64,000 nucleotides of DNA from SHLQ01 sp033344795 (GCA_033344795.1 JAWPMS010000001.1:2852001-2916000), one strand, 5' to 3'. Shown: positions 42,459 through 50,323, numbered from the stretch's first letter. Made by a program: numbers and translations. Notes: generated from the letters alone by a model not told the origin.

Positions 42459-42884
42459 ATGGTGGCCGACTGGGCCATTGTGCCTACGGAATTGTTGCTG
42501 ACGGCTGGGACGCAGACTTGGACCGACGTGTCGTCTGCGCTGACGCGAGCAACCTCCGATCTTCTCGCAGGTGAACTCACCTCCTTCACCATCGCCAGGC
42601 CACAAAGTGGGCAACGGATCGATGCGAACCGGCTGAACGACGGAAGTATTCGTCTCGCTGCGTCCGGCAACGACAGCTTGGTTGGCGGGAATCGACTGAC
42701 CGTTCGAGACGAACGAGCGGTTATTGCGGTTGGATTCTCTGTGGCATCTGCATCCTGGGGCACGTTCTACTGGGATTGGACTGCACCGGTGGCACCCGAC
42801 CTGGTCGCTTCTGGCATCATTCGAACGATGAGAGACATCTACAAATCCGCCCCGGCCGATTTGGAGCTCTCTGTCACGTTGTAG
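42459..42884 (+). CDS. Hypothetical protein between trmD and rplS
   Basis: This is a 141-residue soluble protein, ATG start 17 bases after the trmD stop, without a clear ribosome binding site. Codon use resembles its neighbours and the frame is clean on the operon strand. Features: LLTAGTQTWTDVSSALTRAT, VRDERAVIAVGFSVASASWG and ASGIIRTMRDIY. It has some feel of YbjN/TY-chaperone-type folds, but I do not recognise it. No Cys and no membrane segment. Confidence 0.6.
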   Translation: MVADWAIVPTELLLTAGTQTWTDVSSALTRATSDLLAGELTSFTIARPQSGQRIDANRLNDGSIRLAASGNDSLVGGNRLTVRDERAVIAVGFSVASASWGTFYWDWTAPVAPDLVASGIIRTMRDIYKSAPADLELSVTL

Positions 42885-42901
42885 CGACCTGCCGCTGCCT
42901 C

Positions 42902-42907
42902 TAGGCT
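42902..42907 (+). promoter_or_regulatory. -10 hexamer TAGGCT upstream of rplS
   Basis: TAGGCT lies 40 bases before the rplS ATG, giving a leader of about 35 bases that contains a GGCC-rich imperfect repeat and the AGGAGCAA ribosome binding site. Unlike most genes here rplS would have a leader. Confidence 0.45.
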
Positions 42908-42947
42908 TGGCCGCTGGCCCATTTGGCCGATCACGCAGGAGCAACCG

Positions 42948-43295
42948 ATGAACATCACCGATCTCGTCGACAAGAAGAGCCTTCGGGACGACATTCCCGA
43001 CTTCCAAGCTGGCGACACCGTGCGCGTGCACGTCCGCGTGGTCGAGGGAAACAAGGAACGTGTCCAGGTCTTCGAAGGCGTTGTCATTGCCCGCCGCGGA
43101 TCTGGCATCAACGAGTCATTCACCGTACGCAAGCTGAGCTTTGGCGTGGGCGTCGAACGAACCTTCCCAATCCACTCGCCAATCATGTCCAAGATCGAGC
43201 GCATGGCCCGCGGCGATGTTCGTCGTGCAAAGCTGTATTACCTGCGCGATCGTGTCGGCAAGGCTGCCAAGGTCCGCGAAAAGCGCGAGTTCTAG
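42948..43295 (+). CDS. rplS: 50S ribosomal protein L19 (bL19)
   Basis: This 115-residue protein has FQAGDTVRVHVRVVEGNKER, QVFEGVVIARRGSGINESFT and VRKLSFGVGVERTFPIHSP, the standard bL19 sequence, ending RDRVGKAAKVREKREF. It sits at the 30S-50S interface. A repeat element (R3) begins right after its stop, where lepB and rnhB often lie in other Actinobacteria. Confidence 0.96.
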   Translation: MNITDLVDKKSLRDDIPDFQAGDTVRVHVRVVEGNKERVQVFEGVVIARRGSGINESFTVRKLSFGVGVERTFPIHSPIMSKIERMARGDVRRAKLYYLRDRVGKAAKVREKREF

Positions 43296-43299
43296 AACT

Positions 43300-43500
43300 C
43301 ATTTCCCGGGCTTCGCCCTCCAGCGGTCGCAATCCGTCGCTGCGCTCCTCGATGCTGGGAACTCTTCGAGTTCCTTGCTGCTGCGCCTGAGGCGGCGCCT
43401 GTCGCTCGTCCCTCGCTCCCGCACGCGCTGGCGTTCGTTTGTGCGTATACCTGCTCTCGCGTGCAGCTGGTTCCAGCTCCGCTGTCGCGGGTGGGGTCGC
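43300..43500 (+). repeat. Intergenic repeat copy R3 after rplS
   Basis: The fullest copy. It opens TTTCCCGGGCTTCGCCCTCC, continues GTCGCAATCCGTCGCTGCGC, CTGCTGCGCCTGAGGCGGCG and CTGGCGTTCGTTTGTGCGTA, then TACCTGCTCTCGCGTGCAG and CTCCGCTGTCGC. It shares these blocks in order with R4 and R5. No gene is seen between the rplS stop and 43628, a 332-base stretch. Confidence 0.8.
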
Positions 43501-43526
43501 GCTTCACTTTCCCACTTCTTCCAAAA

Positions 43527-43567
43527 TTTGTGCACTTCACCACCCCTGAGGTGGTCAAACGCACAAA
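43527..43567. repeat. Nested inverted repeat at the end of R3
   Basis: TTTGTGC (43527-43533) pairs with GCACAAA (43561-43567), and inside it ACCACC-cctga-GGTGGT pairs. The symmetric 5-base spacers give an extended hairpin. It occupies the same position relative to R3 as the GGGGTCTGACCCC inverted repeats have relative to R4 and R5. Confidence 0.7.
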
Positions 43568-43614
43568 GAACGGAGAGGAGACCCACTCGAGATGTCAATG
43601 TCACACCCCATTCG

Positions 43615-43620
43615 TACTGT
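43615..43620 (+). promoter_or_regulatory. -10 hexamer TACTGT of yraN
   Basis: TACTGT ends seven bases before ATG 43628 and decides that start over the ATG at 43592. Confidence 0.45.
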
Positions 43621-43627
43621 TCGCCCT

Positions 43628-43972
43628 ATGACACATGTGCGACAAGAGCTTGGGCGACAGGGAGAAGAACTCGCCGCCCGTTGGTACGAGCAGCGAGGCT
43701 GGATCGTTCTCGATCAAAACTGGCGGAGCGGCCGTGGTGAACTCGATCTGGTCGTGACACGGAAGAACACCGTTGCCTTCGTCGAGGTCAAGACTCGGTC
43801 ATCGAGGCGCTGGGGGAGTCCTGCAGAGGCTGTCGGAGTCGACAAACAGCGGCGGATACGTCGATTGGCTGTGGCCTGGTTGAGCGAACACCGGCGACGG
43901 CGAGAGGAACTGCGATTCGACGTGGTTGCGGTCACCGGCCGCTCGGTCGAAGTGATCGAGGGCGCGTTCTGA
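43628..43972 (+). CDS. yraN: YraN/UPF0102 family protein (nuclease-fold)
   Basis: This is a 114-residue protein. RQELGRQGEELAARWYEQRG is followed by ILDQNWR-type wording (IVLDQNWRSGRGELDLVV) and AFVEVKTRSSRRWGSPAEAV. The Glu, Asp and E-V-K residues match the restriction-endonuclease-like core of UPF0102. It precedes the comM-dprA segment in Actinobacteria, but here about 3.6 kb of other genes intervene. Function is unproven; a DNA-processing role is suspected from context. Confidence 0.88.
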   Translation: MTHVRQELGRQGEELAARWYEQRGWIVLDQNWRSGRGELDLVVTRKNTVAFVEVKTRSSRRWGSPAEAVGVDKQRRIRRLAVAWLSEHRRRREELRFDVVAVTGRSVEVIEGAF

Positions 43973-43979
43973 TCACGTT

Positions 43980-44090
43980 TCAGCCGAAGAGCGCCCACAT
44001 GAGCAACGCGATTCCAGCGACCACCGCGGCCGCGACGAAGACGTAGTCGAACGGTGTTTTTCGACGCTGGCGCGTCGGGTCGAGGCCCAT
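43980..44090 (-). CDS. 36-residue single-pass membrane protein
   Basis: This short frame encodes a basic N-terminus (MGLDPTRQRRKTPFDY) and one hydrophobic helix (VFVAAAVVAGIALLMWALFG), so it would be inserted with its N-terminus in the cytoplasm. It diverges from the cytochrome gene across 22 bases and has CATACT seven bases before the ATG. The stop is seven bases from the converging yraN. No function is known. Confidence 0.6.
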   Translation of the reverse strand: MGLDPTRQRRKTPFDYVFVAAAVVAGIALLMWALFG

Positions 44091-44097
44091 GACGTTC

Positions 44098-44103
44098 AGT
44101 ATG
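44098..44103 (-). promoter_or_regulatory. -10-like hexamer CATACT of the 36-residue membrane protein gene
   Basis: On the minus strand CATACT ends seven bases before ATG 44090 and overlaps four bases of the opposing TATGCT element. Confidence 0.4.
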
Positions 44104-44105
44104 CT
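44100..44105 (+). promoter_or_regulatory. -10 hexamer TATGCT of the cytochrome c gene
   Basis: TATGCT ends seven bases before ATG 44113. It shares bases with the minus-strand element, so both promoters use almost the same DNA. Confidence 0.5.
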
Positions 44106-44112
44106 GGTGGCG

Positions 44113-44445
44113 ATGCAACAACAACGACGTCGATACGCCGTTGCGGTGGCGTTTGCAGCAACCATGCTTCTCGGCAGCTGTGCGCAAGAAGCGGAACTTC
44201 CCGCCAATGCCGACCCTGAGCTCCGAGCAGGTGCGGATGTGTTTCGCGCGCGGTGCGCCTCCTGCCACGGCGCTGACGGTGGAGGTGCGATCGGACCAGG
44301 GCTTCGCGACATCGAGGCGCGTCTGGATGACGACGGTCAACGCGAGGTGGTCGTCACCGGTCGAAAGGCGATGCCAAGCTTCGGGAACGTCTTGTCCGAC
44401 GCCGACATTGATGCGGTGGTTCGTTACACGCGTGAGATTCTGTAG
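44113..44445 (+). CDS. Lipoprotein c-type cytochrome, single haem
   Basis: This is a 110-residue protein. A signal peptide ends in the lipobox LLGSC (about residues 20-24). A class I cytochrome c domain follows, with the haem site CASCHGADGGG and the likely axial Met in KAMPSFGNVLSD. It should be anchored outside the plasma membrane by lipid and move electrons in respiration; the partner oxidase is not in view. ATG 44113 gives the best signal peptide and has TATGCT seven bases upstream. Confidence 0.88.
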   Translation: MQQQRRRYAVAVAFAATMLLGSCAQEAELPANADPELRAGADVFRARCASCHGADGGGAIGPGLRDIEARLDDDGQREVVVTGRKAMPSFGNVLSDADIDAVVRYTREIL

Positions 44446-44472
44446 CTGACGCACACGTAGCGTGGCCGCTGC

Positions 44473-44478
44473 TACGAT
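44473..44478 (+). promoter_or_regulatory. -10 hexamer TACGAT upstream of the RTX/VanY gene
   Basis: TACGAT ends 38 bases before GTG 44517, giving a leader of about 30 bases. A CGTAGC/GCTACG inverted repeat (44456-44476) overlaps the promoter and may be an operator or the cytochrome terminator. Confidence 0.4.
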
Positions 44479-44516
44479 CGGCGACGGCCGGGCGGACCGA
44501 CCGAAAGTCGTTCTTC

Positions 44517-46295
44517 GTGCTCCTTCGTCGCCATGTTCTCGTCTCGTTGTTTCTCGTCGCATCGGTCTTGGCGACCCCGGACATGGCCAGGGCGAACACG
44601 ATCACCGAGTGTTCGATCTCGGGGACCGAGTCTGATGATGTCCTCATCGGGACGGATGAAGACGATGTCATCTGTGGCTTTGGCGGCGACGACCTGATCA
44701 TCGGCGGCATGGGCCAAGACGTTCTGATCGGCGGTGCTGGCGCAGATGAATTGCAGGGCGGTCCCGGTGACGATGTCTTGTTTGGTGACGACGGAACTGA
44801 CGCGCTCTTTGGCGGAACGGGTGCAGACGTGCTGCGAGGTGGTGCTGACGACGACCGCCTCACCGGTGGTGCTGGCGACGATGTTCTTCGGGGAGGCAAT
44901 GGCGGCGACGACCTCGCAGGTGGCGAGGGAGCCGACACCTTGTGGGGTGGCAACGGCGATGATCTTCTGAGAGGTGCTGAAGGCGACGATGTTCTCTATG
45001 GCGGCGTCGGGGGCGATGTGGTGCGCGGCGGATCTGGGTCGGATCGGTTGCGCGGTGGCCCAGAAGATGACGTCTGCATCGACACCGCGGCGCGCACGAA
45101 TACGATCGGGTGCGAGTACGGGATCGGAGGAGACCAAGACCCCGTCCGGACCGGCGAGGTGCTGTGGAAGCTCCGCGGGAACGATGAGTTCGTCTATTCG
45201 GTGTCCTCTCTTCCCCGCTGCGTGTCGGAGGACGCAGGCGAGATCGACGAGCGATGCGATGGCGAACCATTCATCGACACGGTGCATGTTCGCGCCGGTT
45301 TGGCCACGAGCGCCTTTGGGCCGCCGGCGCTCACCTCGTCACAACTCTTCGAGCAGGCGAACGACGCGATTACAGCGGGTGGAGACGTGATCTTCGACCG
45401 CGCGACCGGGCTGCCAAGGCAGATTGACGGCGTGTTCGGGGATCGACTCGTCGTACACGAAGTTTCACTTCGCGACGCCCTGAGGAGCTCGCTGGAACAT
45501 GCTGCAGAAATCTGGTCCGACGGTGGAGAGACCGACTATTCGTACGTTGCGACCGCGGAGTGCTCGTGCCCGGACGCCGGACGGGTACGTGTCGTCGTCA
45601 CCGATGGTGAAGCCAGCGCGTCGGCGCTCGATGGTTCGACGATTCAATGGCCCGGATTCGTCAAGACGATCGACGAACATCTGGCGGATATTGCCGACGT
45701 TCTCGATGGCCACGCGATCGCCGTGAGCGCAAAGTTCGAGCCCTCGACGGGACTACCGCTGTCTTACGCGGTCGACCGTGACCGGGCGCTCGACGGGGAC
45801 GAGTTCTCGATATCGATCTCCGATTTCCTCGTCGCGCAACTACCCCTCGATGACGAGCAGCCAGCTGAAGGTGACGAGGATCCAGCCGACGGTGTCCCTC
45901 AGACGTTGACGATCGTGAGTGTCGGAGGAATCGAAGTCAGCTCGGTGATCGCTTCCGACGTGCAGGCGCTTCTCAACAGCGCAGCCGATGCCGGGTTCAT
46001 GCTGTCCGGCGGCGGCTTCCGTGACCCACAGCGCCAGATCGAGCTGCGCAAGGTCAACTGCGGTACGACCGACTTTGAGATCTTCGACATGCCAGCTGAT
46101 CAGTGCAGCCCTCCCACTGCTCGTCCCGGGCAGTCGCAGCACGAGCTTGGACTTGCCATCGACTTCACGAACGCCGGCCGTCTGATCACCTCGAATGCAG
46201 ATCCGGCCTTCATCTGGCTGGCGGAACATGCGGCGACCTTCGGCCTTTTTAACCTTGCCGCCGAGCCATGGCATTGGAGCACGACCGGAAACTGA
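44517..46295 (+). CDS. Secreted protein: RTX calcium-binding repeats, DUF6174-like middle, VanY-type D,D-carboxypeptidase domain
   Basis: This is a 592-residue protein. A signal peptide (RRHVLVSLFLVASVLA) is followed by about 15 RTX nonapeptides at residues 40-185, for example GGAGDDVLRGGNGGDDL. Two segments resembling DUF6174 follow: GEVLWKLRGNDEFVYSVSS near 210, and YSYVATAECSCPDAGRVRVV near 345. The last 130 residues are M15B/VanY-like: SGGGFRDPQRQIELRK, SQHELGLAIDF (H542, D549) and EPWHWS (E583, H586) provide the zinc and catalytic residues. It is probably exported and cleaves cell-wall peptides, perhaps stabilised by Ca2+. The RTX repeats alone do not make it a haemolysin. Confidence 0.87.
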   Translation: MLLRRHVLVSLFLVASVLATPDMARANTITECSISGTESDDVLIGTDEDDVICGFGGDDLIIGGMGQDVLIGGAGADELQGGPGDDVLFGDDGTDALFGGTGADVLRGGADDDRLTGGAGDDVLRGGNGGDDLAGGEGADTLWGGNGDDLLRGAEGDDVLYGGVGGDVVRGGSGSDRLRGGPEDDVCIDTAARTNTIGCEYGIGGDQDPVRTGEVLWKLRGNDEFVYSVSSLPRCVSEDAGEIDERCDGEPFIDTVHVRAGLATSAFGPPALTSSQLFEQANDAITAGGDVIFDRATGLPRQIDGVFGDRLVVHEVSLRDALRSSLEHAAEIWSDGGETDYSYVATAECSCPDAGRVRVVVTDGEASASALDGSTIQWPGFVKTIDEHLADIADVLDGHAIAVSAKFEPSTGLPLSYAVDRDRALDGDEFSISISDFLVAQLPLDDEQPAEGDEDPADGVPQTLTIVSVGGIEVSSVIASDVQALLNSAADAGFMLSGGGFRDPQRQIELRKVNCGTTDFEIFDMPADQCSPPTARPGQSQHELGLAIDFTNAGRLITSNADPAFIWLAEHAATFGLFNLAAEPWHWSTTGN

Positions 46296-46304
46296 TCTGA
46301 GTTC

Positions 46305-47513
46305 TCAGCGGCCACGATCTGTGAGTGCGTTCGAGAAGGGCAGCGTGCTCATTCGTTGACTTCCGGTTTCGGTGATGAGGAACTGATCCTCGAGTTTGAC
46401 ACCTTGTCCGAGTTCGGGATCGCCGACGTAGCTCTCGACGCAGATGACCATGCCCGGCTCAAAGGCATCGTCCAGCGGATAGAGGTCGTCATTCGTAGCA
46501 GCCGGGATGTATGGGTACTCGCCGGACATACCGAGCCCATGAGCGAGCGACCGATATGCGTAGGGTCGGTATCTCGAAGGCACCGACCAGGCAGCTTCTG
46601 CGAATTGCCGGAAGCTCACCCCGGGCGAAAGCAGGCCAGCGTTGTGGCTCAGCTGGTTGCGGGCCATCTCGTGCAGTTGCCGCTGTGAGGAGGTCGGGGC
46701 GACGCCTCCGACGTGATAGGTGCGCGAGAAGTCGACGGCATAACCCCGGTAGCCGATCGCATCGGTGTCGAGACAGAACAGGTGGCCCGGTTCGATCACG
46801 TTGGGTCCGGCCTCTTGGAAGTAGGGAAACGTGCGGTGGCCGGCCTGGGCCAGGCGGGTTGATACGAACTCACCTCCACTGGCGATGAGCCGTTCGTGAA
46901 AACGTGACCAGACATCGATCTCGGTCACGCCCGGCCGGAGAACCTCGCACATGGCCTCGACCGATTCTTCGACTCGAGTCATCGCGACGCGCATCACGTC
47001 GAGTTCCTCGTCGAGCTTGATGCGTCGGCTCTCGACGAAGACCTCGGTGGCCGAGGAGAGTTCGAAGCCCACGGATCGCAATGCGTCGGTGAGCAGGTGA
47101 TCCATCCGCTCGACTCCGAGCTGCACTCGAGCTCGCGGGGTGGCGCGGCAAACTGCAGCCAGTTCCTCGGCAAAGTCTGCGATGTGATCGACGTGGCGAG
47201 GGCCGCTCAGCGCAGTGATGCCAGGAGCTGTTCGAACCTCGCCGATTGTGGAGACACCTTCGGCGAGGTGTTCGGCGCCGGCGAATTCCCACGCGATCAC
47301 GTCTGAGTCTGCCGAGACCAAGGTGAATCGTGTAGCGCCCATCATCGAGAAGATGGTCATGTTGCTGACGCCGGTGGCGTACGAGATGTTGATTGGGTCG
47401 GCGGTGAGCAGCCACGGCAGCTCGCGAGACTTCATGATCGCCCGAAGTCGGTTCAGTCGCAGCTTGGCGAGTACCTCGGGGCTCGTCTGACGCGCTTCGG
47501 TGGTGTGTGCCAT
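46305..47513 (-). CDS. M24-family peptidase-like protein (Xaa-Pro peptidase / creatinase fold)
   Basis: This is a 402-residue protein. A creatinase N-terminal domain (RLRAIMKSRELPWLLTADPI) is followed by the pita-bread domain with metal ligands in CLDTDAIGYRGYAVDFSRTY, HGLGMSGEYPY, VICVESYVGDP and VKLEDQFLIT. Asp spacing (1, 3, 13) and His-Glu-Glu spacing (35, then 15) differ from ordinary aminopeptidase P. They agree with what I recall of the DMSP lyase DddP, but the DddP catalytic Asp six residues after the His is Gly here. A dipeptidase or another M24 activity is as likely. It diverges from comM. Confidence 0.8.
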   Translation of the reverse strand: MAHTTEARQTSPEVLAKLRLNRLRAIMKSRELPWLLTADPINISYATGVSNMTIFSMMGATRFTLVSADSDVIAWEFAGAEHLAEGVSTIGEVRTAPGITALSGPRHVDHIADFAEELAAVCRATPRARVQLGVERMDHLLTDALRSVGFELSSATEVFVESRRIKLDEELDVMRVAMTRVEESVEAMCEVLRPGVTEIDVWSRFHERLIASGGEFVSTRLAQAGHRTFPYFQEAGPNVIEPGHLFCLDTDAIGYRGYAVDFSRTYHVGGVAPTSSQRQLHEMARNQLSHNAGLLSPGVSFRQFAEAAWSVPSRYRPYAYRSLAHGLGMSGEYPYIPAATNDDLYPLDDAFEPGMVICVESYVGDPELGQGVKLEDQFLITETGSQRMSTLPFSNALTDRGR

Positions 47514-47600
47514 GACGCCATCATGACAGCAGAACGTATGTCACCCGTTGGTCGAATTCGACAACTGCGTTCATCTCACATGCTTGTCACACCGCGCACG

Positions 47601-47606
47601 TAGTCT
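47601..47606 (+). promoter_or_regulatory. -10 hexamer TAGTCT upstream of comM
   Basis: TAGTCT lies 65 bases before the chosen GTG of comM, giving a leader with the GGAGAG ribosome binding site. Confidence 0.35.
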
Positions 47607-47671
47607 GCTCTCACGGCTCGAAGTTGCTGCCCCGAAAGCCTTCTCTCACCAAAGAAGTGATGGAGAGAACT

Positions 47672-49174
47672 GTGCTTGCGATCGTTCGGTCGGCGACCCT
47701 CAACGGGGTACGCGGTCACCCCGTTGATGTCGAGGTTCACGTAGGGAGTGGTCTGCCTGGCTTTGCAATCGTCGGCCTGCCCGATGCGTCGTGCCGCGAA
47801 GCGAAAGATCGGGTCCGGGCGGCGATTCAGTCATCGGGCGAGGATTGGCCGCAGCGAAAGATCACGGTGAATCTCGCTCCCAGCGACGTCAAGAAGACCG
47901 GGGCAGGATTGGATCTGGCAATCGCGATCGGTCTGTTGACCGCAACAGAGAGGGTTGACCCTGCCGTGCTCGATGAATTCGGGTTCGTGGGCGAGCTTGG
48001 GCTCGATGGTTCTGTGCGCCCCGTTCGTGGGGCTCTTCCGATGGGCGATGTTGTGGAGGCCTCGTCACTCGTCGTGGCGGCGGAGAACGCCACCGAGGTC
48101 GGGCTGCTCGGTCGCCCAACGAGGTCGGTCCGTACGCTTGGGTGTCTGATCGACTGTTTGGCGGGCAATCGGGAGTGGCCAGAATCCCCCGACCCACCCG
48201 CGTCGATTCCCACGTCTGCACGTCTGGATCTTCGAGACATCCGCGGGCAGCAGATGGCGAAACTGGCGCTGAGCATCAGCGCAGCCGGAGGTCATCATCT
48301 CTTGATGGTGGGCCCGCCCGGTGCAGGAAAGACGATGCTTGCCAAGCGGCTTCCGGGTCTTTTGCCACCTCTCTCGGATGACGAGGCGCTCGATGTCACC
48401 CGAATTCACTCTGCGGCTGGCGAACTGAGACCCGACCAAATCCCCATCGTGCAACCGCCACTTCGCGCACCCCATCACAGCGCGTCCGCGGTATCGCTCG
48501 TGGGCGGTGGGGCGGCATCGATGCGGCCTGGCGAACTGTCCTTGGCCCATCGAGGAGTTCTCTTTCTCGATGAACTCGGCGAGTTTTCTCCGTCTGCCCT
48601 CGATGGGCTTCGCCAGCCCCTCGAGGAACGAGAGGTCCGGGTCACGCGTGCGCACAGCACCGCGCGGTACCCCGCCGATGTTCTCCTCGTCGGATCCATG
48701 AATCCCTGTCCATGCGGCGAGTCGGGAGCGCCCGGCGCATGCCGGTGTAGTGATGTCGCCCGAGCGCGGTACCACCGCCGCGTGTCGGGCCCGCTTCTCG
48801 ACCGATTCGACCTCAGGATCGGTGTGCAACGGCCCGCGCCATCGGAATTGTTCGGGTCTCCCGCAGGCGAGTCGAGCGAAGAAGCGGCACAGCGAGTGGT
48901 CGAGGCGCGCGCGAGAGCGCTCGCCCGCTCGGGAGGTATCAATAGTTCGCTCGATCCGACGGAACTCGATCGGGTGGCTCCGCTTTCTGATGGAGCGCGC
49001 ACAATTCTCGAGAATGCACTCGGCCAGGGTCGATTGTCTGCTCGCGGCGTCGGGCGGGTCCGTGCAGTCTCTCGCACGATCGCTGACCTCGAGGGCAGCG
49101 GTGACGTCGTGTCCGTGGAGCAGCTGTGTCTTGCGATGTCGCTACGAGTCGATCCGTTCGGATTCGTCGGATGA
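47672..49174 (+). CDS. comM: ComM/YifB family AAA+ (Mg-chelatase-like) helicase
   Basis: This is a 500-residue protein. The N-terminal Lon-like domain has GLPGFAIVGLPDASCREAKD, then VRAAIQSSGEDWPQRKITVN and LAPSDVKKTGAGLDLAIAIG. The AAA+ core has LMVGPPGAGKTMLAKRLPGL, RAPHHSASAVSLVGGG, GVLFLDELGEF and NPCPCGESGAPGACRCSD with its Cys cluster. ComM is a hexameric branch-migration helicase in natural transformation. GTG 47672 is preferred because GGAGAG is just upstream and it yields MLAIVRSATL; ATG 47660 is four codons earlier. It overlaps dprA by ATGA. Confidence 0.93.
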   Translation: MLAIVRSATLNGVRGHPVDVEVHVGSGLPGFAIVGLPDASCREAKDRVRAAIQSSGEDWPQRKITVNLAPSDVKKTGAGLDLAIAIGLLTATERVDPAVLDEFGFVGELGLDGSVRPVRGALPMGDVVEASSLVVAAENATEVGLLGRPTRSVRTLGCLIDCLAGNREWPESPDPPASIPTSARLDLRDIRGQQMAKLALSISAAGGHHLLMVGPPGAGKTMLAKRLPGLLPPLSDDEALDVTRIHSAAGELRPDQIPIVQPPLRAPHHSASAVSLVGGGAASMRPGELSLAHRGVLFLDELGEFSPSALDGLRQPLEEREVRVTRAHSTARYPADVLLVGSMNPCPCGESGAPGACRCSDVARARYHRRVSGPLLDRFDLRIGVQRPAPSELFGSPAGESSEEAAQRVVEARARALARSGGINSSLDPTELDRVAPLSDGARTILENALGQGRLSARGVGRVRAVSRTIADLEGSGDVVSVEQLCLAMSLRVDPFGFVG

Positions 49175-50280
49175 ACTCGAACGATCAGCTGCCAGCAGAC
49201 GCGTGGGTGGTCGCGTTGTTGTCCCTGCCCGGCCTTGGGCCAAACCGCCTCAAGCAACTCACCGCTGACATCGACGCCAAGACTGCGTGGAAACGGCTTT
49301 GTGACGGCGGCCATGTCGAGGTCGAGTCCGTTCGCTCGTCGACGATCGATGGATGGAGGTCAGCTGCACGGGTGCTGTCGGTCAGCGAGCACTGGCGGGC
49401 AATCCACGGTTTGGGCATATCTGTGATGGCTCACGGAGCGTCGTCGTATCCCGAGCGACTGCTCGACGACATCGAACCTCCCAGCGCACTCTTCGCCCTC
49501 GGAGGCCATGTGCGGGCGTTATCGAGGTCGGCCCCGAGTGTTGCGATCATCGGCACCCGCGAGTGCACGTCTTATGGGCAACGTTGTGCGTTCGAACTCG
49601 CGGCCAGTCTGACGCGCTCGGGTGTGTCGGTGGTGTCGGGTCTCGCTTTGGGCATCGATGCTGCGGCGCACCGCGGAGCGCTGAGCATCTCGGAGCCACA
49701 AGCCGCACCACCTATTGGGGTCGTCGGGAGCGGGTTGGACATCATCTATCCAAGGCGCAACGCACAGCTGTGGGCCGCCGTCGCTGAGCGCGGCATTCTG
49801 CTCAGCGAAACGCCGCCCGGTGTCGGTCCGGAGAAGTGGAGGTTTCCGGCCCGAAATCGAATAATCGCAGGACTCTGCGATGCACTCGTCGTCGTGGAAT
49901 CGCACGAACGAGGTGGCTCGTTGTTGACGGTCGATGAGGCGCAGCTCCGCGATGTTCCGGTGGGGGTCGTGCCGGGACCGATCACATCCAATGCCGCCGC
50001 CGGCACGAACCGGCTGCTGGTCGATGGGGCGACGCCCATCCTCGATGCTGACGATGTCATGGCGCTCATTGGATATTCGCCTCCGCGAGTTGTCGAGCGA
50101 GATGAACACGGCTCACCGGCCTCCGACCTTCTCGATGTCTTGGGCTGGACAGCGCAGTCAATGGAGCAGCTGTGCGCCCGAATCGACCTCCCCGCCGCGG
50201 AGGTGGCGACCGAGATCGAGCGACTCGTGGCCGGCGGGCTGTGCACCCAGACGGGCCCGTGGATCGAACGCGTGCGCTAG
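49171..50280 (+). CDS. dprA: DNA processing protein DprA (Smf)
   Basis: This is a 369-residue protein. It opens WVVALLSLPGLGPNRLKQLT and the Rossmann core includes VAIIGTRECTSYGQRCAFEL, SVVSGLALGIDAAAHRGAL, VVGSGLDIIYPRRNAQLW, RFPARNRIIAGLCDALVVVE and GSLLTVDEAQLRDVPVGVVP. A winged-helix-like C-terminus follows (DLLDVLGWTAQSMEQLCARI). It loads RecA on incoming single-stranded DNA. With comM it suggests some capacity for natural transformation; no pilus or comEC genes are in the window. Confidence 0.95.
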   Translation: MNSNDQLPADAWVVALLSLPGLGPNRLKQLTADIDAKTAWKRLCDGGHVEVESVRSSTIDGWRSAARVLSVSEHWRAIHGLGISVMAHGASSYPERLLDDIEPPSALFALGGHVRALSRSAPSVAIIGTRECTSYGQRCAFELAASLTRSGVSVVSGLALGIDAAAHRGALSISEPQAAPPIGVVGSGLDIIYPRRNAQLWAAVAERGILLSETPPGVGPEKWRFPARNRIIAGLCDALVVVESHERGGSLLTVDEAQLRDVPVGVVPGPITSNAAAGTNRLLVDGATPILDADDVMALIGYSPPRVVERDEHGSPASDLLDVLGWTAQSMEQLCARIDLPAAEVATEIERLVAGGLCTQTGPWIERVR

Positions 50281-50323
50281 GTGCTGAACGAGGAGGCTCC
50301 GTCGAGCTGCTGGTCGGGGCGGC

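Noticed and set aside
44517..45100. Haemolysin or RTX toxin
   Set aside because: RTX nonapeptides are only calcium-binding repeats here, joined to a VanY peptidase with a standard signal peptide; no pore-forming domain or type I secretion genes are seen.
46305..47513. Firm call of DMSP lyase DddP
   Set aside because: Metal-ligand spacing fits, but the catalytic Asp is missing and the protein is shorter, so only M24 family is claimed.
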